From NCBI GenBank assembly GCA_905215775.1, contig CAJMRM010000020.1, positions 1 through 43,498 of the forward strand: a stretch of 43,498 bases of DNA. Reading direction: 5' to 3'. The stretch comes from an uncultured bacterium (GTDB lineage Bacteria > Bacillota > Clostridia > Lachnospirales > Lachnospiraceae). The position numbers were made by a program, and so were the translations under genes. The notes beneath the pieces were generated by a model. It worked only from the letters and a program-made list of their open reading frames with translations. It had not been told where the DNA came from and made no database searches. Each line of letters starts with the position of its first letter. The stretch's first letter is position 1. This document shows, piece by piece, positions 1 through 7,819 of this stretch.

Positions 1-1112
1 CCGATGGCGTTGTTGAAGATGTAGATCATTGCAAACTGGATCTCATTGATCCCGTACTCGGCGGCAATGGGTGCCAGCAGCGGAACCAGAATGATCATAG
101 AAGCATTTCCTTCAATGAACATACCCACAATGAGAAGGAAGATGTTCACAACGATCAGGAATACAAATTTGCTGTGGATATTGGCTAACATCCATGCGGT
201 CAGTGTCTGCGGGATCCGCTCCTTGGTAAGGATCCAGGAGAATACGGAGGCTGCGGATACGATGAGCATGATGGAGGCGGTGGAGCACACAGTCTCCTTT
301 AAGCCCTGCACCATATCCTTCACATGCATTTCCCGGTAGATCACGCCTAAAAGGGCCGCGTACAGGATCGCCACAGCTCCGGCCTCCGTTGCGGTGAAGA
401 TACCGATACGGATTCCTCCGATGATGATGATCGGAAGAAGCAGCGGCAGAACCGCCGGCTTAAAGGCCTTCCAGAACCGGGGCCAGGTGAGCTTTTCAGT
501 GGTCAGATTGCCGTATCCGCGCTTTTTGGAGATCACGCCTACCAGGATCATCATGGTGATGCAGAGAAGGCCGCCGACACCGAAGCCGGAAATAAACAGC
601 TTACCGATGGATACGTTGGCAATACATCCGTAAAGGATCATGGCGATTCCCGGCGGGATCAGCGGAGTGATCATGGAGGAGGCCGCTGTTACCACGCTGG
701 AGAATTCAAGGGAGAAGCCCTTCTTTGTCATTTCCGGTACCATCATCTTGGACTCCATGGCCGCATCGGCGATATTGGAGCCGGACAGACCTCCCATGAC
801 TGTGGAGAGAAGGACGTTTACCTGGGCAAGACCGCCGGGAAGACGGCCGGTCACAACCTCACAGAAGTCCATGATCCGCTTTGTGACGCCTGTATAGTTC
901 ATGAAGATACCTGCACAGATAAAGAACGGGATGGCCATAAGGGAGATCTTCTCCGTACCGATGATGGCCTGCTGGGCAAATACCACGGCGTTGATATCGG
1001 GATTTAATACGAAATACACCATGGAGCCGCCAAGAACGGCAATGTATACCGGAACCTTAAGGAATAACAGGACCAGCATTACGATGGCCGATAAAATAAG
1101 AACATCACTCAT
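1..1112 (-). CDS. dctM: TRAP transporter large permease DctM (3'-truncated by window)
   Basis: The frame opens with ATG at 1112 and stays open to base 1, giving about 370 codons of a family usually near 425 residues, so the C-terminus lies outside the window. It is very hydrophobic and carries family features: an early MAIPFF segment, GLSGSNIADAA, and an SSMITPLIPPG re-entrant-loop motif. DctM is the 12-helix membrane subunit that couples sodium-driven uptake to substrate delivered by DctP. It overlaps the end of dctQ by 8 nt (ATGAGTGA), so translation is probably coupled. The substrate cannot be read from this subunit; the neighbouring dehydrogenase suggests a sugar acid or polyol-derived acid. 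Confidence 0.93.
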   Translation of the reverse strand, partial: MSDVLILSAIVMLVLLFLKVPVYIAVLGGSMVYFVLNPDINAVVFAQQAIIGTEKISLMAIPFFICAGIFMNYTGVTKRIMDFCEVVTGRLPGGLAQVNVLLSTVMGGLSGSNIADAAMESKMMVPEMTKKGFSLEFSSVVTAASSMITPLIPPGIAMILYGCIANVSIGKLFISGFGVGGLLCITMMILVGVISKKRGYGNLTTEKLTWPRFWKAFKPAVLPLLLPIIIIGGIRIGIFTATEAGAVAILYAALLGVIYREMHVKDMVQGLKETVCSTASIMLIVSAASVFSWILTKERIPQTLTAWMLANIHSKFVFLIVVNIFLLIVGMFIEGNASMIILVPLLAPIAAEYGINEIQFAMIYIFNNAI

Positions 1113-1614
1113 TGCTGCTTGCCGCCTCCTTTGCTTCCGATTTTACACCTTTGATGATGCTGTAAAAATAGCTGAAGATCATATCGATGTAGGAAAAAAT
1201 CGCGATTCCATAAACCAGGGAATACGGGATCTTTAACATACTGGTGGAACGGCCGCTCTTTAAGAATACCTGGATGAACCCGATGCTCTGGAAGAACAGA
1301 TAACCGATCACTGCCACCACTACGATGGAGATGAACCATTCCATGATCTTCTGCACCTTTGCAGGCATCAGATCCACGATCATCTCAATGGCCACGTGGT
1401 TTCCAGTCCTGAACGCGGCTCCGGCCGCTGCAAATACGATCCATACCAGGCAGGAAGTCTGCACCTCCTCGAGCCATGTGAAGGGAGCGTCAAAGATATA
1501 ACGCCAGATCACGCCCAGGAAGGTGAGGACGATCAGGATCGCCAGGATCGCGGATGCAACCGCGATATCCAGGTTCATCAGGACGGAAGCGATTTTGTTT
1601 TGTTTCTTTTCCAT
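1105..1614 (-). CDS. dctQ: TRAP transporter small permease DctQ
   Basis: This 169-residue protein has four predicted membrane segments. Typical DctQ signatures are GVIWRYIFDAPFTWLEEV near residues 34-51 and the following FRTGNHVAIE. It is the small membrane subunit that pairs with DctM in a tripartite ATP-independent periplasmic transporter. It lies between dctP and dctM, with an 8-nt overlap with dctM and a 76-nt gap to dctP that contains a strong hairpin. Length and topology are normal for the family. Confidence 0.93.
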   Translation of the reverse strand: MEKKQNKIASVLMNLDIAVASAILAILIVLTFLGVIWRYIFDAPFTWLEEVQTSCLVWIVFAAAGAAFRTGNHVAIEMIVDLMPAKVQKIMEWFISIVVVAVIGYLFFQSIGFIQVFLKSGRSTSMLKIPYSLVYGIAIFSYIDMIFSYFYSIIKGVKSEAKEAASSNE

Positions 1615-1635
1615 ACCTTTGCTCCTAATATTGGC

Positions 1636-1669
1636 TTCTGCGGCGGAGCCATACCGGCTCGCCGCAGAA
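1636..1669 (-). promoter_or_regulatory. Intercistronic stem-loop between dctP and dctQ
   Basis: The arms at 1636-1650 and 1656-1669 pair over about 14 bp (GC-rich, one bulge) around a 5-nt loop. On the transcribed minus strand no strong U-tract follows, so it looks more like an mRNA-stabilising or partly terminating hairpin than a full terminator. Such elements commonly raise binding-protein output over permease output. That role is inferred. Confidence 0.55.
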
Positions 1670-1690
1670 AATGGTTTTACGTCAGTATAA

Positions 1691-2797
1691 TTAGTTTGCG
1701 CCCATGGCTGCTCTTACAGTGTCATAAAGACCGTCTGTCCAGCCAAAGTCCATCTCATAGAAGGGCTGCGCCTTCTCCTTGAAGCCTGCAAGAACCTCCT
1801 CGGACGGCTCCACAACGGTAACGCCCTCGTCCTTCATCTTCTGGAGATAATCTGCCTCGGCAGCCTGCTGTACCTCGTTGTTGTACTCACCAGCCTCGGA
1901 AGCGGTCTCCAGGAGCCATGTCTGCTGCTCCTCTGTTAAGCTGTTGAACCAGTCGGCAGAAACAACCCATGTGGTGAAGTTTTTCACATGTCCGTCAAGA
2001 ATTAAGTACTTGGCAACCTCGTGGAGCTTTCTTCCGTAAAGGGTTGCTAAGGGGTTCTCAGCGCCGTCGATGGTCTTGGTCTGAAGAGCCTGGTAAACGT
2101 CGCCTAAAGCCATACCTGTGGAGGTTGCGCCTAAAACGTCAAAGCCCTTGGACTGGATCTCATTGGAAGGAACGCGGATCTTTAAGCCCTTTAAGTCCTC
2201 AACGGTGTTCACCGGAACGTTTGTTAATGTATGTCTCTCGCCGTAGATCCAGTTGGAAGCGATGATCTTAAGACCCTTCTCCTCCAGCTTATCGCACTGT
2301 TCCTTGTACCAGTCGGATTCGATCAGGGTCCAGCACTGCTCCCAGTTATCGAACAGGAATGGTCCGAATACGATACCGAAATCCGGTACGCCGTAATCTG
2401 CATAGAAAGCGCCGTCTGCCAGTGTGCAGACATTCTCGCCTAAAAGCATGGAGTCGATCAGAGAGGACTTGTCTCCTAACTGGGAATCCGGATAAACCTC
2501 AATGGCCATCTTTCCGCCGGATTTCTCTTTGATGATCTCCTGTGCCTTTGTCCAGCCCTCGCCAACGGGCTCGGTGATGGAGTTCTCGAAAGCAACCTGG
2601 AGAACCACTTCTGCGTCTGCGCTGCCGGAATCTGCGGCTGCTGCGGTCGTCTCCTTCTCTGCTGCTGCAGCTGCTGTCGTTTCCTTATCGGCTCCTGCCG
2701 CTGCGGTTGTTTCGTCTGCTCCGCCGCCGCAGGCGGTAAGAGTTGTTGCTGCCATTGCTCCTGCCAGTGTCAGGGCCATAACCTTTCTCAGTTTCAT
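1691..2797 (-). CDS. dctP: TRAP transporter substrate-binding lipoprotein DctP
   Basis: This is a 368-residue extracytoplasmic binding protein. It has a lipoprotein signal ending in LTAC with lipidated Cys23, then a low-complexity Thr/Ala/Glu linker (repeated ETTAAA-like units) to about residue 60, then the DctP fold. Family signatures include a VEDLKGLKIRVPSN segment carrying the conserved Arg that usually binds the substrate carboxylate, and a later ENPLATLY segment. It should capture an organic acid outside the cell and hand it to DctQM. It follows the dehydrogenase gene on the same strand with 157 nt between them. Confidence 0.93.
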   Translation of the reverse strand: MKLRKVMALTLAGAMAATTLTACGGGADETTAAAGADKETTAAAAAEKETTAAAADSGSADAEVVLQVAFENSITEPVGEGWTKAQEIIKEKSGGKMAIEVYPDSQLGDKSSLIDSMLLGENVCTLADGAFYADYGVPDFGIVFGPFLFDNWEQCWTLIESDWYKEQCDKLEEKGLKIIASNWIYGERHTLTNVPVNTVEDLKGLKIRVPSNEIQSKGFDVLGATSTGMALGDVYQALQTKTIDGAENPLATLYGRKLHEVAKYLILDGHVKNFTTWVVSADWFNSLTEEQQTWLLETASEAGEYNNEVQQAAEADYLQKMKDEGVTVVEPSEEVLAGFKEKAQPFYEMDFGWTDGLYDTVRAAMGAN

Positions 2798-2928
2798 AAT
2801 GTTTCCCTCCGTTTTAAGTTCGGCAGCGGTCCTGCGGATTCCTGCGTCCGTTCCATGGACTGCCGCCCGTTTTGTTTTATGTGCAAAGGCTTCCGGTCCG
2901 CGCCGGGGCCTTCACGTTCTTTTTCTTT

Positions 2929-2944
2929 GCGGGATCGTTCCCGC
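2929..2944. promoter_or_regulatory. Small perfect hairpin between dehydrogenase and dctP
   Basis: This is a 6-bp perfect inverted repeat (GCGGGA/TCCCGC, 4-nt loop) just after the dehydrogenase stop. An A-rich stretch, not a U-tract, follows on the transcribed strand. It may be a processing or stability element; no promoter is evident in the 157-nt gap, so dctP is probably co-transcribed with the dehydrogenase. Confidence 0.3.
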
Positions 2945-2954
2945 CCGGCCGCTC

Positions 2955-3989
2955 TTATTTTGCGATATCAGAAAAATCGAATACGACCTTTAACATATCT
3001 CCCGGGTTATTGGCGAAGTCCTCAAAGGCCTTTGCCGCCTCGTCAAAGGGATATACGTTGGTGATGATCTTTTCCAGGGGCGCCTTACCGGCGTTTACAA
3101 TGTCGATGAGCTCCAGGAAATCCTTCTTTAATGCGTTTCTGGAACCGTAAACATTTAATTCCTTCTTCTGGATCAGAGTGAAGTTGAAATCCAGGTTCTT
3201 CTTTCCAACGCCGATGAGCACCATACGGCCGCCAAAGCAGCAGGCGTCGATGCAGTTCTGGAAGGTGGACGGAAGGCCAACTGCCTCGATGGTAACGTCA
3301 AAGCCATTTCCGTCTGTGATCTCGTTTACTCTCTTCTCAAAGTTTTCCGGAGAATCATTTAACAGCGTTCCGTCTACGCCGAAGTCCTTTGCCATCTCCA
3401 GCTTCCCGGCCGATACGTCGGAAATATAAACGGACGCGCCCTTGGCCTTGGCTGCGATGGCTGCCAGAACGCCGATGGTTCCAGCTCCCACCACCAGGAC
3501 CTTATCTCCCTCTTTTACATTGGCGCGGCTTACGCCGTGGTAGCTGATGCAGAAGGGCTCGATGGCCGCCAGAGTCTTTGCGTCCATACCCTTGCCGTCA
3601 TATACCCGCTCGATGGGCATTGTTATGTACTCCTGGAAAGCGCCGTCTCTCTGGCAGCCCATGGTCTGGTTGTCCATGCAGGCGTTTACCGTGCCGTGCT
3701 GGCAGGAATAGCAATGGCCGCAGTTGAAGTACGGGTTGCAGGTCACGATCATTCCCGGCTTGATCCCGTATGCGTTGTTCTCATCGGCCTCAATGACCTC
3801 TGCGGAAAACTCATGGCCCGGGATCCTGGGATAATCAAAGTAAGCAAAGGTCCCGCGGTAGGAGCCCAGATCGCTGCCGCAGATCCCGCCGTAAAGAAGC
3901 TTCAGTAATACCTCTCCCTCTTTTCTCACCGGCATTTCCACATCCCGGATCTCCACCTGGCCGGGAGCATTGATATACATTGCTTTCAT
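2955..3989 (-). CDS. Zinc-dependent medium-chain dehydrogenase (polyol / sugar-acid type)
   Basis: The start is ATG 3989, because a clear AGGAGGA lies 8 nt upstream; the longer open frame to 4142 would run through the promoter. The product is 344 residues. The N-terminal GroES-like domain carries the catalytic zinc ligands in GICGSDL (Cys) and GHEF (His-Glu), plus a four-Cys structural zinc lobe (NCGHCYSCQHGTVNAC). A Rossmann domain with GAGTIGVLAA binds NAD(P). Close family types are sorbitol/threonine dehydrogenases and L-gulonate or L-galactonate 5-dehydrogenases. The TRAP transporter alongside favours oxidation of an imported sugar acid; the exact substrate is not determinable here. Confidence 0.88.
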   Translation of the reverse strand: MKAMYINAPGQVEIRDVEMPVRKEGEVLLKLLYGGICGSDLGSYRGTFAYFDYPRIPGHEFSAEVIEADENNAYGIKPGMIVTCNPYFNCGHCYSCQHGTVNACMDNQTMGCQRDGAFQEYITMPIERVYDGKGMDAKTLAAIEPFCISYHGVSRANVKEGDKVLVVGAGTIGVLAAIAAKAKGASVYISDVSAGKLEMAKDFGVDGTLLNDSPENFEKRVNEITDGNGFDVTIEAVGLPSTFQNCIDACCFGGRMVLIGVGKKNLDFNFTLIQKKELNVYGSRNALKKDFLELIDIVNAGKAPLEKIITNVYPFDEAAKAFEDFANNPGDMLKVVFDFSDIAK

Positions 3990-4044
3990 GGTCCATTCCT
4001 CCTGTGAATGATTTATTGATAGCTCTTTGCTTTTTGTATTCCTT

Positions 4045-4055
4045 GTTGTATACAT
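4045..4055. promoter_or_regulatory. Putative GntR operator downstream of dehydrogenase promoter
   Basis: The core TGTATACA (4047-4054) is a perfect 8-bp palindrome within GTTGTATACAT. It starts 4 bp downstream of the -10 box of the dehydrogenase promoter, so a bound protein would block RNA polymerase. A related sequence sits after the promoter of the divergent gntR gene. FCD-type GntR proteins typically bind short palindromes of this TGTATACA kind. Confidence 0.6.
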
Positions 4056-4058
4056 CAG

Positions 4059-4087
4059 ATTATAGACACCACATTCCAAAATGTCAA
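4059..4087 (-). promoter_or_regulatory. Consensus sigma-A promoter for the dehydrogenase-TRAP operon
   Basis: On the minus strand TTGACA (4087-4082) and TATAAT (4064-4059) are separated by exactly 17 bp, a perfect match to the housekeeping consensus. Transcription should start near 4050, inside the putative operator, with about 60 nt of leader before ATG 3989. Such a strong promoter next to a regulator gene implies repression in the absence of inducer. Confidence 0.85.
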
Positions 4088-4196
4088 TATAGAACCGAAC
4101 ATTTTCTTCCATTTTGTATGTTTTAACAAAGCATACTTTCATTTTTTGTGCATTCCGCTGTGGTTCATTTTGTCATTATTTTAACATTTAGGCATC

Positions 4197-4225
4197 TTGA
4201 AATTTTTTCAATTCTATGGTAAACT
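4197..4225 (+). promoter_or_regulatory. Promoter of the gntR-type regulator gene
   Basis: TTGAAA (4197-4202) and TAAACT (4220-4225) are separated by 17 bp, giving five and four of six consensus matches. It points toward the regulator gene starting at 4284, and a second operator-like sequence follows the -10 box directly, suggesting autoregulation. Confidence 0.6.
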
Positions 4226-4228
4226 TCT

Positions 4229-4240
4229 GTTATATACAAC
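4229..4240. promoter_or_regulatory. Second putative GntR operator, after the regulator's promoter
   Basis: GTTATATACAAC reads GTTGTATATAAC on the minus strand, sharing the first eight bases GTTGTATA with the operator at 4045-4055. It lies 4 bp downstream of the gntR -10 box. The same spacing at both promoters supports one regulator controlling both directions. Confidence 0.5.
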
Positions 4241-4283
4241 ATTGCCGATTCCGTGTTATTTTTTTCGTTATAAGGAGTCCCAT

Positions 4284-4958
4284 ATGCCAAAAACAAATTT
4301 AAAAACCTTAGCATATAATCAGATCCGCCAGAAGATCGTCACCTGTGAATACGCTCCCGGCACGTTTTTAAATGAAGAGATCCTGACCGAAGCGCTGGGC
4401 TTAAGCCGCACGCCCATCCGGGACGCTTTGGGCCGCCTGGAGCAGGAGGGGCTCATCGAGATCCGGCCCAAACGCGGGATCATCGTCAAGTCCCTGACCG
4501 TCAGCGACATCAACATGATCTTTGAAGTCCGGAATATGTACGAGCCGTATATCCTGAAAAATTACGGTCCGCTTCTTCCTGTGGAACGGCTTCATGAGTT
4601 TTACGATATCTTTCTCCACACCGATTCCAACAGCGAATGCTTTAAAAACAACGACAAATTTTACCAGCTGGATTCCGACTTTCATCTGATGATCGTCCAT
4701 TCCTGCCCCAACGTTTACATTCAGAACAATTACAGCCTGATCCTCACCCAGAACGCGCGGTTCCGCTACATGACGGGAAATGTTTCCAACAACCGTCTGG
4801 AGGACACCTTCCGGGAGCACCTGGACATCATCCGGCCCTGTCTCCAGAAAAACTGGGATGAGGCCGCAGAAAAAATGCTGTACCACCTGGAGGAATCCAA
4901 AAAGTCCACCTTCCGTCTGATCTTCGACGGTATGGATAACGGCACCATTAAATTCTGA
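4284..4958 (+). CDS. GntR-family transcriptional regulator, FadR/FCD subfamily
   Basis: The start is ATG 4284, preceded by AAGGAGT at 4272-4278; an upstream in-frame extension to 4197 would begin inside the promoter. The product is 224 residues. Residues about 8-72 form the winged helix-turn-helix (LSRTPIRDALGRLEQEGLIEIRPKRG is the recognition region). The rest is an all-helical FCD ligand domain with the expected metal/ligand positions (DSDFHLMIVHSC, then FREHLDII). FCD regulators usually bind organic acids and relieve repression of uptake and catabolic genes. Its target is very likely the divergent dehydrogenase-TRAP operon and itself. Confidence 0.92.
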   Translation: MPKTNLKTLAYNQIRQKIVTCEYAPGTFLNEEILTEALGLSRTPIRDALGRLEQEGLIEIRPKRGIIVKSLTVSDINMIFEVRNMYEPYILKNYGPLLPVERLHEFYDIFLHTDSNSECFKNNDKFYQLDSDFHLMIVHSCPNVYIQNNYSLILTQNARFRYMTGNVSNNRLEDTFREHLDIIRPCLQKNWDEAAEKMLYHLEESKKSTFRLIFDGMDNGTIKF

Positions 4959-4980
4959 TCTTCCCTCCCCTCCGCCGCAA

Positions 4981-5036
4981 AAAGGCCGCAGACCGATCCG
5001 CCAGCATTCGCTGCTCCGGACCGGCCTGCGGCCTTT
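4981..5036. terminator. Bidirectional terminator between gntR gene and dusB
   Basis: The outer arms AAAGGCCGCAG (4981-4991) and CTGCGGCCTTT (5026-5036) are perfect 11-bp inverted repeats, and additional inner pairing (CCGATCCG with CGGACCGG) extends the stem. A/T runs flank the outer ends, so it can serve both converging genes. Confidence 0.75.
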
Positions 5037-5059
5037 GTCATCCTTCTGTTTTCCATTCC

Positions 5060-6019
5060 TCAAAGGCGCTCTTCGATCAGAGCTGCCAGCTCGTCCATGG
5101 TGGACACCGTATTGATATCATTTCTCAGGGCTGCGGAATTGGGATATCCGGCCGTATACCAGGCCACATGCTTCCTCATCTCCCGCATTCCTGCCATTTC
5201 CCCCTTAAATTCCAGCATCATCTGCCCGTGGCGCAGGATCATGGCCTTCAGCTGATCCGCAGACGGCCTGGGAGGCTTTTTCCCCGTTTCCAGATATTCG
5301 GCGATCTCCCGGAAGATCCAGGGATTCCCCTTGGCTCCCCGGGCCACCATGATCCCGTCGCAGCCCGTTTCCTCCACCATCCGCTTCGCGTCCTCCGGGG
5401 TGAACACGTCTCCGTTTCCGATGACGGGGATGGACACCGCCTCCTTCACCTGGCGGATGATATCCCAGTCTGCCTTTCCCGAATAATACTGCTCTCTGGT
5501 GCGGCCATGGACGGCAATGGCTGAAACGCCGCAGCCCTCAGCGATCCGGGCGATCTCCACGGCATTGACCGAGGAATCGTCGAATCCCTTTCGGATCTTC
5601 ACCGTCACCGGCTTTTTCAGGGTACGCACCATGGCGGACAGGATCTCCTCCACCAGCTTGGGGTTTTTCATCAATGCGGATCCCTCTCCGTTTTTCACGA
5701 TCTTCGGGACCGGACAGCCCATGTTGATATCAAACATATCGTAGGGGCCCTCCTCCAGCTGTCCCGCGATCATGGACAGGATCCCCGGATCCGATCCGAA
5801 CAGCTGCAGGGACACGGGCCGCTCCCTGGGATCCACCTCTAAAAGCTCCTTCGTATTCTTGTTTTTATAAAGCACCGCTTTGGCGCTGACCATCTCCATA
5901 CAGACCAGGCCGCAGCCCTGCTCCCGGCACAGCACCCGGTAGGGAAGGTCTGTCACCCCGGCCATGGGGGCCAGGATCACATTGTTGTCCAAAGTCACAT
6001 TTCCAATCGTCAGCTTCAT
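5060..6019 (-). CDS. dusB: tRNA-dihydrouridine synthase DusB
   Basis: This 319-residue FMN-dependent enzyme reduces uridine to dihydrouridine in the D-loop of tRNA. The TIM barrel begins with LAPMAGVTDLPYR (residues 16-28). The catalytic Cys102 lies in DINMGCPVPK, followed by KNGEGSALM. Phosphate/FMN-binding segments are VTVKIRKGFDD, AVHGRTREQ, GNGDVF and GIMVARGAKGNPW, and a C-terminal helical tRNA-binding domain follows. It overlaps the upstream gene by 4 nt (ATGA). The neighbours are unrelated to tRNA modification, so the arrangement looks like shared transcription only. Confidence 0.96.
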   Translation of the reverse strand: MKLTIGNVTLDNNVILAPMAGVTDLPYRVLCREQGCGLVCMEMVSAKAVLYKNKNTKELLEVDPRERPVSLQLFGSDPGILSMIAGQLEEGPYDMFDINMGCPVPKIVKNGEGSALMKNPKLVEEILSAMVRTLKKPVTVKIRKGFDDSSVNAVEIARIAEGCGVSAIAVHGRTREQYYSGKADWDIIRQVKEAVSIPVIGNGDVFTPEDAKRMVEETGCDGIMVARGAKGNPWIFREIAEYLETGKKPPRPSADQLKAMILRHGQMMLEFKGEMAGMREMRKHVAWYTAGYPNSAALRNDINTVSTMDELAALIEERL

Positions 6020-6729
6020 TGTACCAGGGCTCCTTCTGCGTTTACATACCGGCCGTCATCCACATACACATTGGTCTGCATGACTCCCGTTTCCTGGTCA
6101 AAATAATACCAGATCCCCTGGGAGTTGACCCAGCCGGAGGCCATGCTTCCGTCGGCGTTGAGGAAATAATATTTCCCCTCCTTCAATAGCCATCCGGTCT
6201 GCATGGCGCCCACGCTGTTGAAATAGTACCACCTTCCATTGACCCTCTGCCATCCGGTCTGCATGATGCCGTACATATCCAGCAGATACGTTTTTCCGTC
6301 CACGTATCCCCACTGGCTGGAAACCGGCTGTCCGTCGGCCGCCATCAGCCGCCATTTTCCATCCTCCAGCCGTTCCCAGGTCCCTCCCCGGAAGGTGCTG
6401 AATATATAGAAGGAATTTTCCTGGTCCTCCAGGTATTTTTTCGCCGCCGCCGAATTGGGGCCTCCGGCCAGGGCCTCTTCTTCCGTTCTTCCCTGGTTCC
6501 CCATAGGATTATTTCCCACCTCCCCGGGGCCGGCTCCCCCGCTCCAGCCGTTATCATAGGCCGGATTGTTGGCCGCCTGGCCGTTATACAGGATCACCTC
6601 ATGCTCCTCCATGCCGGGGCCGAAATTAAAGGCAAGGGCGTCGGCGGATACGCTTCCCATGGACAGGACTCCTGCAAGAACCGCCGTCAGCACCGCCCTT
6701 CGTCCGCTTCTATTCTTCCGATCACGCAT
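6016..6729 (-). CDS. Secreted choline-binding/cell-wall-binding repeat protein
   Basis: This 237-residue protein has a twin-basic N-terminus and a signal peptide (hydrophobic core about residues 12-30, likely cleavage after the ADALA region). A Gly/Asn-rich, low-complexity segment follows to about residue 85. The C-terminal half has at least three to four tandem repeats of the GWxxxxGxWYYFxxxGxMQTGW type, the signature that binds choline or other wall polymers. No catalytic domain is visible, so it may be an anchor, adhesin or wall-modifying accessory protein. It is translationally linked on both sides: 8 nt overlap with the HAD gene upstream and 4 nt with dusB downstream. Confidence 0.8.
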   Translation of the reverse strand: MRDRKNRSGRRAVLTAVLAGVLSMGSVSADALAFNFGPGMEEHEVILYNGQAANNPAYDNGWSGGAGPGEVGNNPMGNQGRTEEEALAGGPNSAAAKKYLEDQENSFYIFSTFRGGTWERLEDGKWRLMAADGQPVSSQWGYVDGKTYLLDMYGIMQTGWQRVNGRWYYFNSVGAMQTGWLLKEGKYYFLNADGSMASGWVNSQGIWYYFDQETGVMQTNVYVDDGRYVNAEGALVQ

Positions 6730-7750
6730 CCGCTTCCTCCGCTCCTTCCCCGTTCTGGCTTTCTTCTTCCAGGTCTGCCAGGGAATCTCCCAGAAATACC
6801 ACGCGGTAGTACAGCTCCAGGGACTCCAGAAGCTCTCTCTTCTCCCGCTGGTACTGGCGGATCTTCAGTCCGCTGCCGATCTCATCGAATAAATAATCCT
6901 TGTCGTCGGCCTGGACCTTAAATTCCAGCTCTCCCTCCGGCGAAAATTCCATGGTCAGGACGCCGCCGATATCCTCTGTGAACAGTACGCACATGATCTG
7001 CAGCTCTTTTTTTATATGATCCGGAAGCGCTTTAAAGTCCTGGTTAAAATAATACTTCTGCTCATAGGAGCTGGCTCCGCAGAGAACTATATTTTTTGTC
7101 CCCGGCAGGCGGTTCAGTATTTCAGAAATCCGGCTGATGCAGACGTCTGCCTGGCTCTGGTCGAAGCCGAACCGGTCGTCCCTCAAAGCCGCCACGGTCA
7201 TCCCCGCCGCCTTTCCCGCCTGGATGCCCACCGTGGAATCCTCCACCACAAAGCATTCCTCCTCCGGGATCCCCAGGGTCTTTGCCGTATAATGATAGAT
7301 CTCCGGATTGGGCTTGCTCTGCTTAAACTGCCCGCCGCTGACGATCAGATCAAATACGGGACGCATCCCGGTTTCCTCCATGATGCGGGCGATCAGCTTC
7401 GGGCCTGTGGAGGAGGCCAGGGCCACCTTGTAGCCGCGTTTTTTCAGCTCCATGGCCGTCGTATAGGACTCGGGCCGGAAGATCCTTTTATAGTCCACCT
7501 GGCTGTAAATGTCCAGGGCCGCGAATTCATCCCGCAGCTCCTCCCAGGTCTGGCCGTTGTTCACGGCGTTTTTCATCACCGTCCAGCTGTCCTTGCGGCT
7601 GAGTCCCACCATGGGATTTAACTGGTCCATGGTCACCTCCGGATTCTTTTTCCTGGCAAACTCCAAAAGGTAATCCATATATACAAATTCGCTGTCCACG
7701 ATCACGCCGTCCATATCAAAGATCACAGCGCTTATCTTCTTATGTTCCAT
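6722..7750 (-). CDS. HAD-superfamily phosphatase/phosphomutase fused to a C-terminal DUF6145-like domain
   Basis: The protein is 342 residues. Residues 1-215 are a beta-phosphoglucomutase-like HAD enzyme: motif I FDMDGVIVDS (nucleophile Asp12, acid/base Asp14), motif II LASST (about 111-115), motif III Lys146 in SKPNPE, motif IV Glu170-Asp171 in VVEDSTVG. The cap lies between motifs I and II. Residues from about 218 to the end form a separate alpha/beta domain (IVLCGASSYEQKYY, then MCVLFTEDIGG) that I recall as the Lachnospiraceae DUF6145 family, with an acidic tail. The usual length of such HAD proteins is about 215-225. The substrate is unknown. The start has AAGGAGAT upstream. Confidence 0.82.
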   Translation of the reverse strand: MEHKKISAVIFDMDGVIVDSEFVYMDYLLEFARKKNPEVTMDQLNPMVGLSRKDSWTVMKNAVNNGQTWEELRDEFAALDIYSQVDYKRIFRPESYTTAMELKKRGYKVALASSTGPKLIARIMEETGMRPVFDLIVSGGQFKQSKPNPEIYHYTAKTLGIPEEECFVVEDSTVGIQAGKAAGMTVAALRDDRFGFDQSQADVCISRISEILNRLPGTKNIVLCGASSYEQKYYFNQDFKALPDHIKKELQIMCVLFTEDIGGVLTMEFSPEGELEFKVQADDKDYLFDEIGSGLKIRQYQREKRELLESLELYYRVVFLGDSLADLEEESQNGEGAEEADA

Positions 7751-7819
7751 TGGTCTCTATCTCCTTGTCTCCAACTATATGGCTTCCGATATTATAGCAA
7801 CTGGAAGGCCAAACTGCAA

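Noticed and set aside
46..1236. Four plus-strand open frames over the first 1.2 kb
   Set aside because: They are antisense to the unambiguous dctM/dctQ coding frames on the minus strand and have no ribosome sites or family motifs.
3990..4142. 51-residue N-terminal extension of the dehydrogenase frame
   Set aside because: It runs through the consensus promoter and operator; the AGGAGGA site selects ATG 3989.
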